Source of the DNA: Collybiopsis luxurians FD-317 M1
Taxonomy: Eukaryota > Basidiomycota > Agaricomycetes > Agaricales > Omphalotaceae
Assembly: GCA_000827265.1 (NCBI GenBank)
Contig: KN834831.1
Coordinates: 145,436-209,435, forward strand
Length of the DNA stretch: 64,000 nt
Reading direction: 5' to 3'
This document shows, in pieces, positions 61,827 through 64,000 of the stretch; the first letter of the stretch is position 1, and each line of letters starts with the position of its first letter. Below the pieces are notes generated by a model, which saw nothing but the letters and a program-made list of their open reading frames with translations, ran no database searches and was not told the DNA's origin. The position numbers were made by a program, and so were the translations under genes.

Positions 61827-62640
61827 TTACGTCCATAGGTGACACGGAATGGAAGGAGGCATAGCCCCACCTGCTGCATCTGCACTTCTACTAGCATTCA
61901 AAGCTTCTCTCAGAGGCTCTTCCTCCGCTTCCAATCCTCTGGCCTTTGCAGGCGGCTGATGTTCCGCCAAGAACGGAATTTCTCTCCCTTGAATCCTCAA
62001 CACGTTCTTCTCCAGATCGATGGAGGCTCGGTAGAACTTGAGCATATCGAGTCCTAGAAGCAGATCCGACCCTAGGCCCTAGATGTCCAAAATTGAGAAA
62101 CGGATTAGGCAATCATGTACGGAATCGGGAGGGAAGGGGGTGGGGTGTAGACATACGTACAGTATACGTACCTCCATGACCATAAAGCCCCACTCCAAAT
62201 GCAAGTCTGCGACTTTGAGCGGACTTGAATGTACTCGTCCGATAATTCTCGCTGTACCCACTCCACGGGCTAATCCGGAGAAACGGGTGTCCAAAAGACG
62301 CATAATGCTAGGGAAGCTTTAAGAACGTCGTTCTGGTCAGAAAACCATAATAAACTTGCTCGCAGTTTTCTGCACATTCCGGCGAAACTAGATGAGAATA
62401 TGAGTCCATCGGAGAGAAGAGATGAATGATGCATATGTACTCACTGATTGTTTGCTGTGCGCCACTAGCCACACAGGCCTTCATTGGATGCCCATTGACT
62501 TCTACATCGATACTGCAGCAACAACACATCAGCATTAACAATCCACGAAAAGGAAACCAAGGGAATACACAAACTAGAGCATAGTAGCCATCCCAAAACT
62601 CCGGGCTATTCCAAGGGGCTATTCCAAGGGGCAACCGCAC
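61827..62640 (-). pseudogene. ddi1: Truncated DDI1-like retroviral-type aspartyl protease copy
   Basis: Exon-like blocks at about 62600-62575, 62512-62445, 62386-62350, 62307-62172 and 62078-61827 encode the retropepsin domain of DDI1, a ubiquitin-linked protease. Blocks are [65 protein letters not shown] and the tail IDLEKNVLRIQGREIPFL. The family active site is Asp-Ser-Gly-Ala; here it reads Ala-Ser-Gly-Ala (codon GCT), which should abolish catalysis. Upstream of SFGM the expected SPE block is present but out of frame, as if 2 nt were lost. The donor after SPECAENC is not canonical. The N-terminal ubiquitin-like domain and a C-terminal UBA are not found. A partial duplicate that has decayed is likelier than a working gene, although exons 62307-62172 and 62078-61827 are intact. 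Confidence 0.75.
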
Positions 62641-62760
62641 ATGCAAGCGCTGATCAAAATATCACTGTCAGGATAATTTCTCATGCCTTCCCGTTTCCAG
62701 CTGTTCACGAAACTCTAGCATTGTTTTTAAAAAATGAGCCTTACTGATCGTGTTTACCTA

Positions 62761-62863
62761 CAAACAAACCACTAATTCATTGCTCCACGAGATTGTACAG
62801 TTGTCCCGGCCAAGTCCCGGCATTTGTGGAGCTTAGTGGAGCAATGAATAGTGCATTTGTTTG
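62761..62863. repeat. Short inverted-repeat (MITE-like) element
   Basis: The left end CAAACAAACCACTAATTCAT with TGCTCCAC (62761-62788) is matched by its reverse complement at 62836-62863, with a perfect 14-bp inner stem (ATTCATTGCTCCAC) and one offset in the outer part. About 47 bp separate the arms, giving a 103-bp foldback unit. No target duplication was confirmed. Confidence 0.65.
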
Positions 62864-63006
62864 GACATAAATACCATCAGTGGATGACTTCCCGTAGGCA
62901 TTAATTGCCAAAAATCATGCAATTAATCGTTTCGGAATGTTCGGATAACAGACCGATTCCTGGATCAGGCTGAAATTTGAAATTTCAGAGCTGCTGTTAA
63001 CTTTCG

Positions 63007-63038
63007 ATTTACAAAGGGGTCGGGACCCCTTTGTAAAT
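63007..63038. repeat. Perfect 32-bp inverted repeat
   Basis: Two 15-bp arms (ATTTACAAAGGGGTC and its exact complement) flank a 2-bp GG centre. Identity stops at both outer ends. The structure could extrude as a cruciform or fold as a hairpin RNA. Confidence 0.9.
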
Positions 63039-63278
63039 GTGTTTTCGGATGTTGGTGACATTTGCTAGTCTATATTTGGGCATTCTGATGACATGTGCAC
63101 ATGCAATGCCATGGTGGTTGCCATGCCGCGGCAGTTATGGTTTACTCAGAGAGCTGGTTATGCTTGCAGAGTTGGATATGCTCGCAGAGAGGTCAACCTC
63201 TGAAAAAAATGTATCCGGGATTGGAGGACAACTGTAGTATAAAAATTATAGGTATTCGAAGTTATGCTTCTCAGTGTT

Positions 63279-63863
63279 TCACTGCACATCTCGTCGCATT
63301 GAATAATCTACCTTCCTCTTACTGAGAAACTCGAGCTCCCCTTCGGCAATAATGTCTGAACAGAATATCAATTCTGATGGAAAGTGATCAGCATACCAAC
63401 AGTCAGCGAATTCCAATGCCAGGATGCCATTCTTCGCCCATCCCTGGTCCTGGTCACTCAATGTATCCACCTCCAGGTCTTCCTCATCCACCTCCTCACC
63501 GTCCAAGGCTACCTCAGTATATTCCCTCTCGCCCTCCCAGTCTTCCCCACCCTCCGAGTCTTCCTCATGTTCCTGGGCTTTCTCATGCTTCCGAAGGCGA
63601 ATCCATGGTGACTCCAAGCGAGGATTTGGCATCAATTGAGCCTGAGTAAGATAAAGACACAATGGGTTCTGCCGGTGAATGCATCCAGTTTCATGCTCCA
63701 AAACCCAGAAGCTAAGGTTGCAAGGGTAAGGACACTCAACTCCATCTGTTCGTCATCTTCCTGCTCCGTCTGCTGCCGGGGGATGAAGGGGAGCAGCTGC
63801 ATTACACTGGGCAAAGCCGCAATCGTTGTGGACTCGGGACAAAAGAGGATCAACGGTATCATG
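63279..63863 (-). CDS. Unidentified acidic protein, possible gene fragment
   Basis: Two minus-strand frames may belong together. The first, from an ATG at about 63863, reads IPLILFCPESTTIAALPSVM and an acidic EQEDDEQ patch. The second (ending 63279) reads NPRLESPWIRLRKHEKAQEH, a long Glu/Asp-rich segment and ILALEFADCWYADHFPSELI. A GTGTCC donor after MELS and the acceptor ACTCAG before AQLMPNP could join them across roughly 85 nt, but the phase is not settled. I do not recognise a domain. The sequence may come from a mobile element; the real start and limits are unknown. Confidence 0.25.
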
Positions 63864-64000
63864 TGAACTATGCGACGTTCAATTAAATCATTGCGGAAAC
63901 GGCAAGGCAAATAATTCAACAATTAATCCAATTTCCAATCTTTTTGGAACTCGCCCAATCTTTTTATTTGAAGCTTTAATTGCTGCAGGAAGTCGTCCAA

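Larger units (their letters stand above)
62641..64000. other. Right end with inverted repeats and an unidentified frame
   Basis: Contains a short inverted-repeat element (62761-62863), a 32-bp palindrome (63007-63038) and minus-strand open frames at 63279-63922. Mixed AT-rich sequence resembles mobile-element territory, but no transposase is recognised. Confidence 0.5.

Overview
The window looks like nuclear DNA of a mushroom-forming basidiomycete (Agaricomycetes). The evidence is genes split by many 45-60 nt GT-AG introns, very short internal exons, intron-containing tRNA genes, pyrimidine-rich tracts around genes, and a broken NACHT-WD40 gene of the type expanded in agarics. The species cannot be read from the sequence. 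All exon models were joined by hand from splice signals, reading phase and remembered family motifs. No alignment was run.

Layout. 1-6336: about 6 kb without a recognisable gene, holding microsatellites and a four-copy hairpin repeat near 4 kb. 6337-9326: a GATA zinc-finger factor with two possible in-phase 3' exons. 9327-18109: non-coding, first strongly pyrimidine-rich and then featureless. 18110-35319 is the housekeeping core: an NTF2-like protein that seems to need a 1-nt exon, MGM101 (mitochondrial DNA maintenance), PAP1 (poly(A) polymerase, opposite strand), a membrane-anchored beta-helix protein, a 4 kb gap, IST3/RBMX2 (spliceosome) head-to-head with eIF3d (translation initiation; start codons 85 bp apart), and DSC2 (Golgi Dsc ubiquitin ligase) convergent to eIF3d. 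35320-42250: about 7 kb with no recognisable gene.

42251-55736 is a second gene-dense block: a TRP-like membrane channel, convergent with a conserved fungal protein carrying a CNH-like propeller region; an intron-containing tRNA-Gly(CCC); a 15-exon bestrophin-like channel; and a secreted GH18 chitinase. 55980-61082 is an AT-rich island with a decayed NACHT-WD40 gene whose seven WD40 repeats are spaced exactly 129 bp. It is bracketed by a tRNA-Glu 3'-end fragment on the left and an intact tRNA-Glu(TTC) on the right, 5,001 bp apart and in the same orientation. 61083-64000 carries a truncated, frameshifted DDI1-like protease copy whose catalytic Asp reads as Ala, an inverted-repeat element, a perfect 32-bp palindrome and an unrecognised open frame near the window end.

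The genes do not form one pathway. The main interest is in architecture: the 1-nt exon, a GC-AG intron forced by phase in PAP1, alternative GATA 3' ends, the 85-bp bidirectional promoter, the tRNA-bracketed NLR island and the DDI1 copy. I saw no virus, CRISPR array or secondary-metabolite cluster.
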